From positions 3,111,001 through 3,175,000 of the forward strand of contig NZ_CP020104.1 of the NCBI RefSeq assembly GCF_002056795.1: DNA of 64,000 nt, written 5' to 3'. The position numbers and the translations under genes were made by a program. This document shows, in pieces, positions 8,889 through 17,915 of the stretch (the first letter of the stretch is position 1; each line of letters begins with the position of its first letter). The notes under the pieces were generated by a model. That model was not told the DNA's origin and made no database searches. It saw only the letters and a list, made by a program, of their open reading frames with translations. This DNA comes from Spirosoma aerolatum (lineage in GTDB: Bacteria > Bacteroidota > Bacteroidia > Cytophagales > Spirosomataceae).

Positions 8889-11786
8889 ATGAACCGCAAG
8901 CTAGTTCTTCTTTTTTTCTCTCTTGTTTTAACAATACAAACCACCAGGGCACAGGTAAATGTTGGTACCATTCGCGGCACCATTCGGGATGGACAAACCA
9001 AGGAAGCCTTAATTGGCTGTACGATCCGAGTCGACGGGACGCAGTTGGGGGTAACCACCGACGTGGAGGGCAACTTTTTAATCGCCAACGTACCCGTCGG
9101 AAACCAGAAGGTGATTATCTCCTACATCTCGTACCAGACGAAGGAAATTCCGAATGTTCGGGTTGAATCAGGAAACACAACGGCCATTGAAACGGAGCTG
9201 CTCACCGAAGGAAAAGCGCTTCAGGAAGTAGTCGTTCGGGGTAGCCGGGCTACTAATACCGAAGTGGCCGTTATTACCGAGATCAAGCAGATGAAGCCGA
9301 TAGCCGTAGGGATTTCGGCTCAGCAGATTGTAAAATCGCAGGACCGTGATGCGGCTGCCGCTATTCGTCGGGTTCCGGGCGTGAGTATTGTCGATAACCG
9401 ATTTGTACTGATCCGGGGATTGGCCGCCCGGTATAACTCGGTGCTTATCAACGATGTGATTACACCATCGACCGAGGTAGACACCCGTTCGTTCTCGTTC
9501 GATCTGGTGCCCAGCAACATCATCGACCGGATGATCGTATTCAAATCCGGATCGGCTGAATTACCCGGTGATTTCGCTGGGGGTGTTATTAAGATTTATA
9601 CCAAGCGTCGGCCCGACCAGAATTTTACGGATGCGGGCCTAACGCTGGGGTATCGCGCCAATACGACGTTTCAGACGGTACAGACCCAGACCCGAAGCGG
9701 CTTGAACTGGCTGGGGCTCTGGGGAGCCGATCAGCAGATTCCGAGCAGCTTTCCTACAAAATTTGGTGAGTTCAATTCACTGAATCCACTTCAACGGGCT
9801 GCCTATGCACAGTTGCTGCCCAATTCCTGGGGATTGAAAAATTATTCGGTATCGCCGGATATCCGGTTTGCTTTGAACCTGGGTCGTCGGTTCGATGTGG
9901 GATCTATTCGGTTTAGTAATTTGACCAGTATCAACTACGCTTCGACCAATCAGTTTTCGAACATCGATCTCAAATTGTACGATAACGGTACTATTGCCAA
10001 CGCCGTAGCTGAACAATATAATGATGCCAATTACGCACGGCAGTCACGGCTGGGGGTACTGCATAACTGGACGGCCCGGTTCGCGTCCGGCTTTACGCTG
10101 GAGTGGAAAACACTCTTCAACCAGTTGAGTACTACCGAAACCGTGGTGCGTAGCGGTCAGCGTATTCAGGATGGATTTGACGTTCGGAGTTTCTCGGAGC
10201 GGTTCGAAAACCGGAGTATTCTAACGTCGCAAGTGTCGGGTGAACATTCGATTAGTGAACTGACCAAGTTCAACTGGATTGCCAGCTTTGGGTATACGGG
10301 GCGCTGGGAGCCCGATTGGAAACGGGTTCGCTATCAGCGGGTAACGGGCGCTAGTGGTACCGACGGACAACTTCAACCCTTCTCTATTGCCACACCGAAC
10401 GACCCAAACCCTATTGACGTGGGTCGATTCTACTCGAAGTTACATGAGTATGTGGTATCGGCAATCGGCAATGGTGAACACACTTTTGGCAACCCGACCG
10501 ATCGGGAACCGAATCGGATTCGGTTTGGGGTGTATGCCGAACAAAAAAATCGGGATTATTCGGCCCGTTTCTATGGCTATCAAAGCGTCGGTAATAGCTC
10601 AGTCGCCAAATCCAGTGATATTAACAATGCCTTTAGTCCGGCTAACGTAAACGGTCAAAATGGGTTCTCGCTGCTGGATGGCACGAAACCGCTGGATTCA
10701 TACAAAGGGATCAATACTTATCTGTCTGGCTATGTTACGGGTGATGTTTACTTTGGACCGAAGGCCAATTTGACGCTTGGTTTCCGTGGCGAATACAATG
10801 ATCAGGGTATTCGGGCTACCCGGACAACGGTTGAAGAACAACTGGTTTCCAATAAAGTATTTAGCCCGCTGCCTTCGCTGAATTTCACCTATAAGCTTAG
10901 CGATCGGACCAATCTCCGGCTGGCATATTCATCCTCTGTAAACCGACCTGAGTTTCGTGAGTTAGCCCCCTTCAGCTATTTCGACTTTAATCTGCTGGCC
11001 GATATTCGTGGGAACACGGCATTGAAAACCGCCAACATTCAGAATATCGACGCCAAATGGGAGTTTTACCCAACGCCAAACGAGTTGATTTCGGTGACGG
11101 GTTTTTACAAGCATTTTACAAACCCCATCGAATCGTTCCTGCTGATCCAGGCGAATGGGCTGGCTTATACGTTTGCCAATGCCAATTCTGCTCAGAATTA
11201 CGGCGTTGAACTGGAAGTACGCAAAGGATTCTCAAATTCATCGAGTGTCTTTCTGCAAAATCTGTCGGTAGTCGGTAACGTATCGCTCATTAAAAGCCAG
11301 GTTAATGTGGGCGATATTGTCCGGGCTCCAGATTTGAGTGGCGAAGTTCGGGAATATGATATTCGGGGTATTGCCGATACCCAGCGCCCACTGGCAGGCC
11401 AGTCGCCTTACCTGATCAATGCCGGTCTGTATTATGCGGCTCCAAACTCCGGCTGGCAGGCCAATATTCTCTACAACGTTTTTGGTCAGCGGATTTTCGC
11501 CGTAGGCAACCGAAACAACCCCACTATTTACGAGATGCCGCGTAACGTAGTGGATCTGAATGTAACCAAACTGGTCAATAAAAAGCTGGAACTGCGGCTG
11601 GGTATTCAGGACCTGCTGAACCAATACGTCCGGTTTGTACAGGATTTCAGTCATGATGGCAAAATCGGTAGCGATGTTACTTCGCAAACTGCTGATGCTG
11701 ACCAAACGATTCGTCGATTCAAACGGGGTAGCTACTACACCCTTAGTGCCGTGTACACCTTTGGTCGCCGAACGATAATTCCTTAA
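8889..11786 (+). CDS. TonB-dependent outer-membrane receptor with CarboxypepD_reg-like domain
   Basis: 965 residues. A signal peptide (MNRKLVLLFFSLVLTIQTTRAQ) is followed by a CarboxypepD_reg-like/CNA-B-type domain at about 25-110 (IRGTIRDGQTKEALIGCTIRVDGT). The plug domain follows at about 135-240 (KSQDRDAAAAIRRVPGVSIVDNRFVLIRGLAARYNSVLIND), and a long TonB-dependent barrel ends in an aromatic C-terminus (YYTLSAVYTFGRRTIIP). It takes up a ligand across the outer membrane using TonB energy. No SusD follows. Instead the next gene, 36 bases on, is an IPT/TIG lipoprotein, so this is not a classical Sus pair. The substrate is unknown. Confidence 0.92.
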   Translation: MNRKLVLLFFSLVLTIQTTRAQVNVGTIRGTIRDGQTKEALIGCTIRVDGTQLGVTTDVEGNFLIANVPVGNQKVIISYISYQTKEIPNVRVESGNTTAIETELLTEGKALQEVVVRGSRATNTEVAVITEIKQMKPIAVGISAQQIVKSQDRDAAAAIRRVPGVSIVDNRFVLIRGLAARYNSVLINDVITPSTEVDTRSFSFDLVPSNIIDRMIVFKSGSAELPGDFAGGVIKIYTKRRPDQNFTDAGLTLGYRANTTFQTVQTQTRSGLNWLGLWGADQQIPSSFPTKFGEFNSLNPLQRAAYAQLLPNSWGLKNYSVSPDIRFALNLGRRFDVGSIRFSNLTSINYASTNQFSNIDLKLYDNGTIANAVAEQYNDANYARQSRLGVLHNWTARFASGFTLEWKTLFNQLSTTETVVRSGQRIQDGFDVRSFSERFENRSILTSQVSGEHSISELTKFNWIASFGYTGRWEPDWKRVRYQRVTGASGTDGQLQPFSIATPNDPNPIDVGRFYSKLHEYVVSAIGNGEHTFGNPTDREPNRIRFGVYAEQKNRDYSARFYGYQSVGNSSVAKSSDINNAFSPANVNGQNGFSLLDGTKPLDSYKGINTYLSGYVTGDVYFGPKANLTLGFRGEYNDQGIRATRTTVEEQLVSNKVFSPLPSLNFTYKLSDRTNLRLAYSSSVNRPEFRELAPFSYFDFNLLADIRGNTALKTANIQNIDAKWEFYPTPNELISVTGFYKHFTNPIESFLLIQANGLAYTFANANSAQNYGVELEVRKGFSNSSSVFLQNLSVVGNVSLIKSQVNVGDIVRAPDLSGEVREYDIRGIADTQRPLAGQSPYLINAGLYYAAPNSGWQANILYNVFGQRIFAVGNRNNPTIYEMPRNVVDLNVTKLVNKKLELRLGIQDLLNQYVRFVQDFSHDGKIGSDVTSQTADADQTIRRFKRGSYYTLSAVYTFGRRTIIP

Positions 11787-11822
11787 GTGTTTACCAATCC
11801 AATTCAACTAAATTAACTGTTT

Positions 11823-13517
11823 ATGCAAATGCATCAAGTGCGCCGTCGAATGGCTGGCTGGGCTTATCTGCTACTGACGGGTGTCGGACTGTTTGCTGCC
11901 GTTTCGGCCTGTAAGAATGATGATACCCCGGCTCCGGTACTGAGTATTACGTCTATTTCGCCTACGTCGGCACCGGTTGGGTCTAGTGTAGTGATTACCG
12001 GTACAGCTTTCAATGCCACGCCATCCAGCAACACGGTAACCTTCGGTACAGTGCCCGCACAGGTAACCGGTGCTAACACGACGTCATTAACTGTAATTGT
12101 TCCGGCGAATGCAGGTACACCTATTGCCGTAACTACAGGCGGAGCAACGGTAAGCAGCACAACGGCCTTCCAACTGGGTAACAAACCCGTAATTACTGTT
12201 GCGAGCAACATTACAGCCACAACAAACTGGACGGCGGGTAATATTTACGTTATTCAGGGCTTTGTGAGTGTTACGTCAGGAGCGACGCTAAATATTGAAA
12301 AGGGAACGATTATCAAAGGGGCTCCCAAAGAGCAGGACCCTTCAGGACAGGGCAAAGGCGGAACGCTGATCATTCAGGCGGGGGCTAAGATCAACGCGGT
12401 AGGTACGGTTGATTCGCCCATCATTTTCACTTCCAGCAAAGCCGCCGGTTCCCGTAATTATGGCGACTGGGGTGGTGTTGTTCTTATTGGGAAAGCTCCC
12501 CATAACCAGCCCAGCGTAACGGCATTTGAAGGCGGCATTCCGGGTACGATTGGTGCCTATACGGATGTGAATGACAACTCGGGTGTCATGCAGTATTGCC
12601 GGATCGAATTTGGCGGTATTGCCCTGAGTAACCTGGCAAACAGCGAAATCAACGGCCTTACTTTATATGGAGTAGGTGCTGGTACCACGATTGACCACAT
12701 CCAGGTTTCATATAGCGGTGATGATTCCTACGAATGGTTCGGTGGTACAGTAAATATGAAGAACCTGATCGCTTTCCGGGGGTGGGACGACGATTGGGAT
12801 ACCGACTGGGGTTATGTGGGTAAAGTACAGTATGGTGTATCGCTGCGCGACCCAGACGTAGCCGACCAATCGGGTTCTAATGGATTTGAGTCAGATAACT
12901 TTAACCCAGGTGCCCCAGCAACGGCTGCTAACAACGGATTGCCTCTTACTGCGCCTGTGTTTGCCAACATGAGCAATTTTGTAACAACTGGTACACCTTC
13001 GAATGCCGCGTCGGCCAAAGGTAGTGGTCCCTTCCAGTCGGGTATGCACCTGCGTCGGAATACGTCGATCAGCATTTTCAATTCACTGTTAGTTGGTTAC
13101 CCAGAAGGCTTACGGTTAGACGCTCAGACAGGTACAACCAACACGCTCGATAACGCCACGGCTGGCAACCTGCAACTGCGTGGTATTGTGATTGCAAACT
13201 GCACGACGCCAGTTCGGGGGGCTCAGTCGATTACGAACGATCAGGCGACGGCTTTCTTTGGTACGGCTGCCTACCAGAACCAGATCATTGCCAGCACGGA
13301 TTTGAGCAAGCTGCTGCTCAACTCGGCTACCTTCAACCTGACCACTCCCAACTTCCTGCCCCAGTCGGGTTCTCCACTGCTGACAGGAGCTATCTGGGAC
13401 GGTAAGGGAGCGGATGCTTTCTTCACCAAAGAAACGTTCAAGGGTGCTTTTGGGACCACCGACTGGACGAAAGGCTGGACCAACTGGGACCCACAAAACG
13501 CAAACTACGACAAATAA
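11823..13517 (+). CDS. IPT/TIG-domain surface lipoprotein, partner of the TonB receptor
   Basis: 564 residues. The signal peptide ends in a lipobox (AVSAC) followed by KNDD, which favours surface display in Bacteroidota. An IPT/TIG domain lies at about 35-120 (ITSISPTSAPVGSSVVITGTAF). The rest is a Gly/Asn/Thr-rich, beta-helix-like region (WGGVVLIGKAP, MQYCRIEFGGIALS, IDHIQVSYSGDDSYEWFGG) that resembles right-handed parallel beta-helix proteins. It lies 36 bases after the TonB receptor and is followed by a good terminator, so the two form an operon. It may capture the receptor's ligand, by analogy with SusD. That role is inferred from position. Confidence 0.75.
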   Translation: MQMHQVRRRMAGWAYLLLTGVGLFAAVSACKNDDTPAPVLSITSISPTSAPVGSSVVITGTAFNATPSSNTVTFGTVPAQVTGANTTSLTVIVPANAGTPIAVTTGGATVSSTTAFQLGNKPVITVASNITATTNWTAGNIYVIQGFVSVTSGATLNIEKGTIIKGAPKEQDPSGQGKGGTLIIQAGAKINAVGTVDSPIIFTSSKAAGSRNYGDWGGVVLIGKAPHNQPSVTAFEGGIPGTIGAYTDVNDNSGVMQYCRIEFGGIALSNLANSEINGLTLYGVGAGTTIDHIQVSYSGDDSYEWFGGTVNMKNLIAFRGWDDDWDTDWGYVGKVQYGVSLRDPDVADQSGSNGFESDNFNPGAPATAANNGLPLTAPVFANMSNFVTTGTPSNAASAKGSGPFQSGMHLRRNTSISIFNSLLVGYPEGLRLDAQTGTTNTLDNATAGNLQLRGIVIANCTTPVRGAQSITNDQATAFFGTAAYQNQIIASTDLSKLLLNSATFNLTTPNFLPQSGSPLLTGAIWDGKGADAFFTKETFKGAFGTTDWTKGWTNWDPQNANYDK

Positions 13518-13547
13518 GCCTTCAGTTGCCACATAGGTGTCGATCAG

Positions 13548-13578
13548 ATAGCCAGGGTTTTTACTCTGGCTATTTTTT
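13548..13578 (+). terminator. Intrinsic terminator of the TonB receptor operon
   Basis: ATAGCCAG (13548-13555) pairs with CTGGCTAT (13566-13573), and a run of T follows to 13578. It starts 31 bases after the lipoprotein stop. Confidence 0.85.
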
Positions 13579-13604
13579 ATGGCTGCTGGCTAATTGAAAG
13601 CGGT

Positions 13605-13883
13605 TTATCTGGATGAGCAGCTAATAGCCTGCGTGACTGTCGTGCTGAAACCACCGGGGCCGTAATCGGAAGTCCCGTTTCGCTTGATCAGCGAATCACG
13701 ATCAGCCATGCCACATACTTCGTAGGTTACCGAATTCGAAGTAGGAACATAAACCCCAGCTGCGCCTTTGTAGCTATATCGAATGGAACAATCATAGCAC
13801 TGACTAGCCTCAATATCTTCCTTTTTTTTGCAGGCTGTAAACAGGGCCGAGAGACCAATAAAGATCAGTGTAGATTTATTCAT
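13605..13883 (-). CDS. Small hypothetical lipoprotein
   Basis: 92 residues from the Met at 13883. The N-terminus MNKSTLIFIGLSALFTACKKK is a lipoprotein signal with lipobox FTAC, and this decides the start over an in-frame Met at 13952. The mature part is short and holds a CYDCSIRY motif and two more cysteines (YEVCGM, ISCSSR), possibly forming disulphides in the periplasm or at the surface. Not recognised. It is transcribed convergently towards the TonB operon terminator, which could serve both. Confidence 0.65.
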   Translation of the reverse strand: MNKSTLIFIGLSALFTACKKKEDIEASQCYDCSIRYSYKGAAGVYVPTSNSVTYEVCGMADRDSLIKRNGTSDYGPGGFSTTVTQAISCSSR

Positions 13884-14200
13884 GGATGAGCAGAACAGGT
13901 AAAAGGCTAAATAAATCAATGAAATTTTGTCATACTTCGACTGAATCGACAACTTTTACGAAAATATACGACTTTGTGCGATCTGAAGAAGCAACGGGTT
14001 TATATCTGGCTGACTACTTTCTCGAATGGTAATGAAAGAGGTATAAGGCTTTCATTACCATATAGTTATTCAACGCAAAAAAAATGCCAATCATAACGGT
14101 ATTGCATCCAAACGTTTGGTCAGAGGTGAGGTTTCCCACTACAGGCACGATCACTCAAAGATTAAGGAAAGATACCGACAAAAAATTACAGCATCGATAC
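13884..14200. other. Intergenic region with a 13-bp hairpin
   Basis: 317 bases with no credible gene. The only structure seen is the perfect inverted repeat at 14026-14061, listed separately. Confidence 0.5.
14026..14061. terminator. Perfect 13-bp hairpin downstream of the CpsB-like gene
   Basis: ATGGTAATGAAAG (14026-14038) and CTTTCATTACCAT (14049-14061) are exact complements around a 10-base loop. The hairpin is 140 bases beyond the stop of the minus-strand CpsB-like gene. There is no T-run on either side, so it could be a factor-dependent terminator, an RNA stabiliser, or a binding palindrome for the gene starting at 13883. Confidence 0.45.
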
Positions 14201-14956
14201 CTACGAAAGCTGGCTGTTGAGCAAGGGTTGCTGGCTAAGTAGATCGAGTGTGTCTTGGTCGAAGACCTGCTCAAGGGTTGTTAAATGAGTCAGACGATGC
14301 AAATCGCTTCCGATAAAATCAATATCCTTTGATTGGAGGAGTTTATGCGCAAGCTGCTGAGCCCGTTTGCCATAGTGACCCGCTAAAGACATTAAATTGA
14401 GTTGAAACAAACACCCTTTATCTTTCAGAGCCATTAGTTGCTCGGGCGAACTCTGGTAATAGTGGTAGCGTTCGGGGTGGGCCAATACAGGTTTATAGCC
14501 CTTTAGCTGCATCAGGAACAAATACTGATCCAATTGCCGGGGAGAGTTTGCCCAGCCAGTCTCAAAGAGAACAAACCGATCTTTTCCGAAACAGAGTACC
14601 TCATCTTGTTCCAGCAAGGTGTAATACCATTCATCGACAAGATATTCAGCGGCTAACGAGAATTGAATGGGGAGGTTAGCATCTGCAATGGCCTGTTGCA
14701 CAGTGAGGGTGACCTGTTTTAACCGTTGTACCTCATTCGGATAATAATCCTGACTAATGTGGGGAGTGCAGATAACGCCTTTTATGCCCCAGTCCACATA
14801 TTTCTGAAGACAGGCCAGGGTATCCTCCAGCGTAGGTAAGCCATCATCTACGCCAGGTAAAATGTGGTTGTGTAAGTCAACGGGCCAAATGTCTGCAAAG
14901 CTTTTCTGAACAGTTGAGTGTTTATTGGTAAGCCAATTTGTGAAGTCTTTCCACAT
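14201..14956 (-). CDS. CpsB/CapC-type tyrosine-protein phosphatase (PHP fold)
   Basis: 251 residues. Metal-dependent PHP-family phosphatase that removes phosphate from the tyrosine-rich tail of Wzc-type kinases and so tunes polysaccharide export. Visible motifs are DLHNHILPGVDDG (metal ligands H-x-H and DD), GVICTPHISQDYYPN, PVLAHPERYHYY and FIGSDLHRL. These are the four conserved PHP metal-binding blocks, all intact. A Wzc-like kinase with a tyrosine-rich tail is encoded 10 kb downstream at 24712, and is a likely substrate. The enzyme is cytosolic. The 277-base upstream region is AT-rich and divergent from the GT9 gene. Confidence 0.88.
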   Translation of the reverse strand: MWKDFTNWLTNKHSTVQKSFADIWPVDLHNHILPGVDDGLPTLEDTLACLQKYVDWGIKGVICTPHISQDYYPNEVQRLKQVTLTVQQAIADANLPIQFSLAAEYLVDEWYYTLLEQDEVLCFGKDRFVLFETGWANSPRQLDQYLFLMQLKGYKPVLAHPERYHYYQSSPEQLMALKDKGCLFQLNLMSLAGHYGKRAQQLAHKLLQSKDIDFIGSDLHRLTHLTTLEQVFDQDTLDLLSQQPLLNSQLS

Positions 14957-15236
14957 AAAGTGTGCAAATACTCTTTATAATAAAGAAATAATTTATATTT
15001 TTGATAATAAGTAAACTAAATATAAGTGACAATTTCTTTTATTCCGAAATATGTCTACTTAATATAAGTCAACAAATTACTTGTTTTAATTCAAAGTTAA
15101 CAATCGTTGGGCGTAAATGAAACCTGACCGGATGCCGACGGCTGCGATTGAGTAGAATATGATGGAATGGATTTGAAAGACTTGTAGGTAAACGATTGAT
15201 CGCTAAAGTTATAATTAACGTAGATGGGCAGGGTTG

Positions 15237-16241
15237 ATGAAAGTACTGATACTACGGTTTTCCTCGATAGGTGATATTATTCTGACAACCCCCGTTGTCA
15301 GGGGCCTGAAACAGCAACTACCAGGGGCGGAAATTCATTTCTGTACCAAACGAGCTTATGCTCCGCTGATTGAACACAATCCCTTTATTGATCGGTGTCA
15401 TTATCTGGACAGCAGTTTGTGGGTGTTGGTTCGACGGTTACAGGCTGAACGATTCGACCTGATTATTGATCTGCACAATAATGTACGTACCACTCTTATC
15501 AAGGCGGCTTTATTGACGAAAGCCCATACAGTCAATAAATTGAATATCCGAAAATGGGTATACGTGCGCTGGAAATGGAATGTTATGCCCGATGAGCACA
15601 TTGTCAATCGGTATATGGCGACTGTTGAGCCGCTTGGCGTTGCTGAAGATGGTTCTGGGCTGGATTATTTTGTGCCAGATCGGGACCAGATCAGTAAAAC
15701 GGAGTTGCCCTTAACGCACCAGTCAGGGTATGTAGCCTATGCCATTGGCGGACAGCATGCAACCAAGCGGTTGCCAGTGGGGCCTATGATTGAACTTTGT
15801 AAAAAAATTGATGCCCCCATCGTCTTACTGGGTGATGCCGAAGATCGGGTTGTAGGTGATCAGATCGTGCAGGCACTGGGTGACCGGTTAATTTATAATG
15901 CCTGCGGACGGTATTCGCTGAATCAATCGGCATCCCTGCTGCGACAAGCTCGAGTTGTGTTTAGCCACGATACGGGGCTGATGCATATGGCAGCCGCGCT
16001 GAAAAAAACAGTGTACTCCATCTGGGGAAGTACAACGCCCCAATTGGGGATGTATCCCTATAAAACTCGTTACGTGCTGATCGAAAACAAAGGGCTGGCC
16101 TGTCGGCCCTGTTCGAAGATTGGACATAATCAGTGCCCAAAACAACATTTTCGATGTATGAATGATCTGTCGTTCGATTCGGTGGAATCCGTTCATTCAT
16201 CGGTTTGGTCGGAGACAGAAAACTTGGTTCAGACTCCTTAG
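15237..16241 (+). CDS. Glycosyltransferase family 9 (heptosyltransferase-like)
   Basis: 334 residues from the ATG at 15237; a TTG one codon earlier is less likely. The N-terminus KVLILRFSSIGDIILTTPVV is the GT9 signature, and the C-terminal block DTGLMHMAAALKKTVYSIWGSTTP holds the nucleotide-sugar binding motif. A cysteine-rich tail (CRPCSKIGHNQCP) is common in this family. The family adds heptose or related sugars to the LPS inner core from ADP-sugar donors, at the inner face of the cytoplasmic membrane. It is followed 39 bases on by an ArnT-like transferase, probably in one operon for envelope glycan modification. Confidence 0.88.
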   Translation: MKVLILRFSSIGDIILTTPVVRGLKQQLPGAEIHFCTKRAYAPLIEHNPFIDRCHYLDSSLWVLVRRLQAERFDLIIDLHNNVRTTLIKAALLTKAHTVNKLNIRKWVYVRWKWNVMPDEHIVNRYMATVEPLGVAEDGSGLDYFVPDRDQISKTELPLTHQSGYVAYAIGGQHATKRLPVGPMIELCKKIDAPIVLLGDAEDRVVGDQIVQALGDRLIYNACGRYSLNQSASLLRQARVVFSHDTGLMHMAAALKKTVYSIWGSTTPQLGMYPYKTRYVLIENKGLACRPCSKIGHNQCPKQHFRCMNDLSFDSVESVHSSVWSETENLVQTP

Positions 16242-16280
16242 TGACTGGCGAACAATCGTAGATCAATTAGCACCCTTACT

Positions 16281-17906
16281 ATGCTTGCAACTCCTTCCCG
16301 GCAAACGCTGAAACTACATGATCGCAATTTTTTTTCGACCAGCTGGACGAGCGTGCTGGTTGCCGGGCTGGTCGTGGTGCTCGTCTCGCACCTGGGCTTA
16401 ATTCCGCTCGATATGGGAGATGAGTCGCGTAGGGCGCTCGTTTCGCTGGAAATGATTTTATCGGGCGATTATATCACGCCTACCCTAAACGGCGAGCGGT
16501 ATTTTAATAAACCACCCCTTTTTAACTGGCTGATTATTGGATCGTACAGCCTGTTTGGCAACTATTCGTCGTTTGCGCTCCGATTCCCCATGCTTGTTTC
16601 ATTGCTGCTTTTCGGGCTAACGATTGGCGCTTTTGTACGACGATACACTACCCCAACTATTGCCATTGCTGCCTCACTGATGACGCTGACGACGGGTCGG
16701 GTACTGCTCTATGATTCTATGCTGGGGCTGATCGAGATTACGTTTGCCTGGATCACCTACACGGCCATGATGCTTGTGTATCATTTCGATCAGAAACGCC
16801 AGTATTGGTGGCTGTATCTGTCGACCTATACGCTCACAGCGGTTGGTTTTTTATTGAAAGGATTGCCGCCGATTGCGTTTCAGGGGTTAACCCTGGTCGG
16901 ATGGTTTTTGTATACACGTCAGCTAAAGCGACTTATACACCCGGCTCATTTGGCGGGAATCGCACTCTTTTTGCTGATAACAGGTAGTTATTATCTGGCG
17001 TATCTGAACCGAAACGCCATTCCGTTTAGTGATATCGCTACGGTATTGTTCAGAGAAAGTGCGAAACGAACCGGCCTGAAATTTGGACTTGCCGAAACGC
17101 TGCTTCACCTGGTTACCTTTCCAGTTGAGGCTATCTATCATTTTTTGCCCTATCTGTTACTGGTTGTGCTTCTGATCCGTCGCAACTTGCTGAGGGTATT
17201 GAAAGCGAATTCGTTTGTCCTGTTTAACGCACTCACATTCAGTACGACAGTCTTGATCTACTGGTCGTCGCCACAAGTGTATGGGCGTTACCTTATTGGG
17301 TTGGTACCGTTGTTGTTGACGGTGCTGGCGTATCTGTATTACAACTACTCGTCCCCAACGGATCGTCCACGCTGGTGGATAGAACGGATCTGGCTGGTGG
17401 CTACAGGCATCGTTGCGGTGGGAGTTTGGACGGCCGTGTTCTATCCTGCCACGCGGGCATTGCCGGGAGTAATCTGGAAAACGACCCTTGTATCGGGATT
17501 GCTGGCGGCTCTGACCTGGCTACTGTACCGGCCTTCGCCGAATCGGTTAGGGCTAATGTTGGCTGTGATGGTCGTCGTACGTTTAGGATTCAACTGGCTG
17601 GTTTTGCCAGGGCGGGTGGCCAAGCGTCAATTTTATCAGGACACTTCGGAGCAGGCAGCCAGATTAACGCGCGGGTATCCCCTATACAGCTACGGTACAA
17701 CAATCGGCAACGATTCGCCAACCGATGCTAATTCGTTTCATATTGCGGCTTTGCGTGGTGATATTCTTCGGATAACCAAACGCAAACAGCCCAACGCCTA
17801 TTACATCGCCGATTCGCTGAACCTAGTGGGGCAACGCTACCAGGTTGTTGGACAGATCGTTCTATTTGACCGGCATCCGGCCTATGTTGTTCGATTCTTG
17901 AACTAG
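16281..17906 (+). CDS. ArnT-like membrane glycosyltransferase (GT-C, PMT_2 type)
   Basis: 541 residues with about eleven hydrophobic segments. The first periplasmic loop carries DMGDESRRALVSLEMI, the D-E-x-R-x-x acidic motif of ArnT/PMT GT-C enzymes. NGERYFNKPPLFNWLI follows and is very like the ArnT family. These enzymes transfer a sugar from a polyprenyl-phosphate donor to lipid A, protein or glycan on the periplasmic side. The GT2 gene just downstream on the other strand resembles those that make such donors. The acceptor is not known. Confidence 0.85.
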   Translation: MLATPSRQTLKLHDRNFFSTSWTSVLVAGLVVVLVSHLGLIPLDMGDESRRALVSLEMILSGDYITPTLNGERYFNKPPLFNWLIIGSYSLFGNYSSFALRFPMLVSLLLFGLTIGAFVRRYTTPTIAIAASLMTLTTGRVLLYDSMLGLIEITFAWITYTAMMLVYHFDQKRQYWWLYLSTYTLTAVGFLLKGLPPIAFQGLTLVGWFLYTRQLKRLIHPAHLAGIALFLLITGSYYLAYLNRNAIPFSDIATVLFRESAKRTGLKFGLAETLLHLVTFPVEAIYHFLPYLLLVVLLIRRNLLRVLKANSFVLFNALTFSTTVLIYWSSPQVYGRYLIGLVPLLLTVLAYLYYNYSSPTDRPRWWIERIWLVATGIVAVGVWTAVFYPATRALPGVIWKTTLVSGLLAALTWLLYRPSPNRLGLMLAVMVVVRLGFNWLVLPGRVAKRQFYQDTSEQAARLTRGYPLYSYGTTIGNDSPTDANSFHIAALRGDILRITKRKQPNAYYIADSLNLVGQRYQVVGQIVLFDRHPAYVVRFLN

Positions 17907-17915
17907 GACCGATTA

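Noticed and set aside
15014-15078. Imperfect direct repeat (ATATAAGT words about 43 bases apart) upstream of the GT9 gene
   Set aside because: The region is so AT-rich that short matches are expected, and the spacing and flanks do not repeat.
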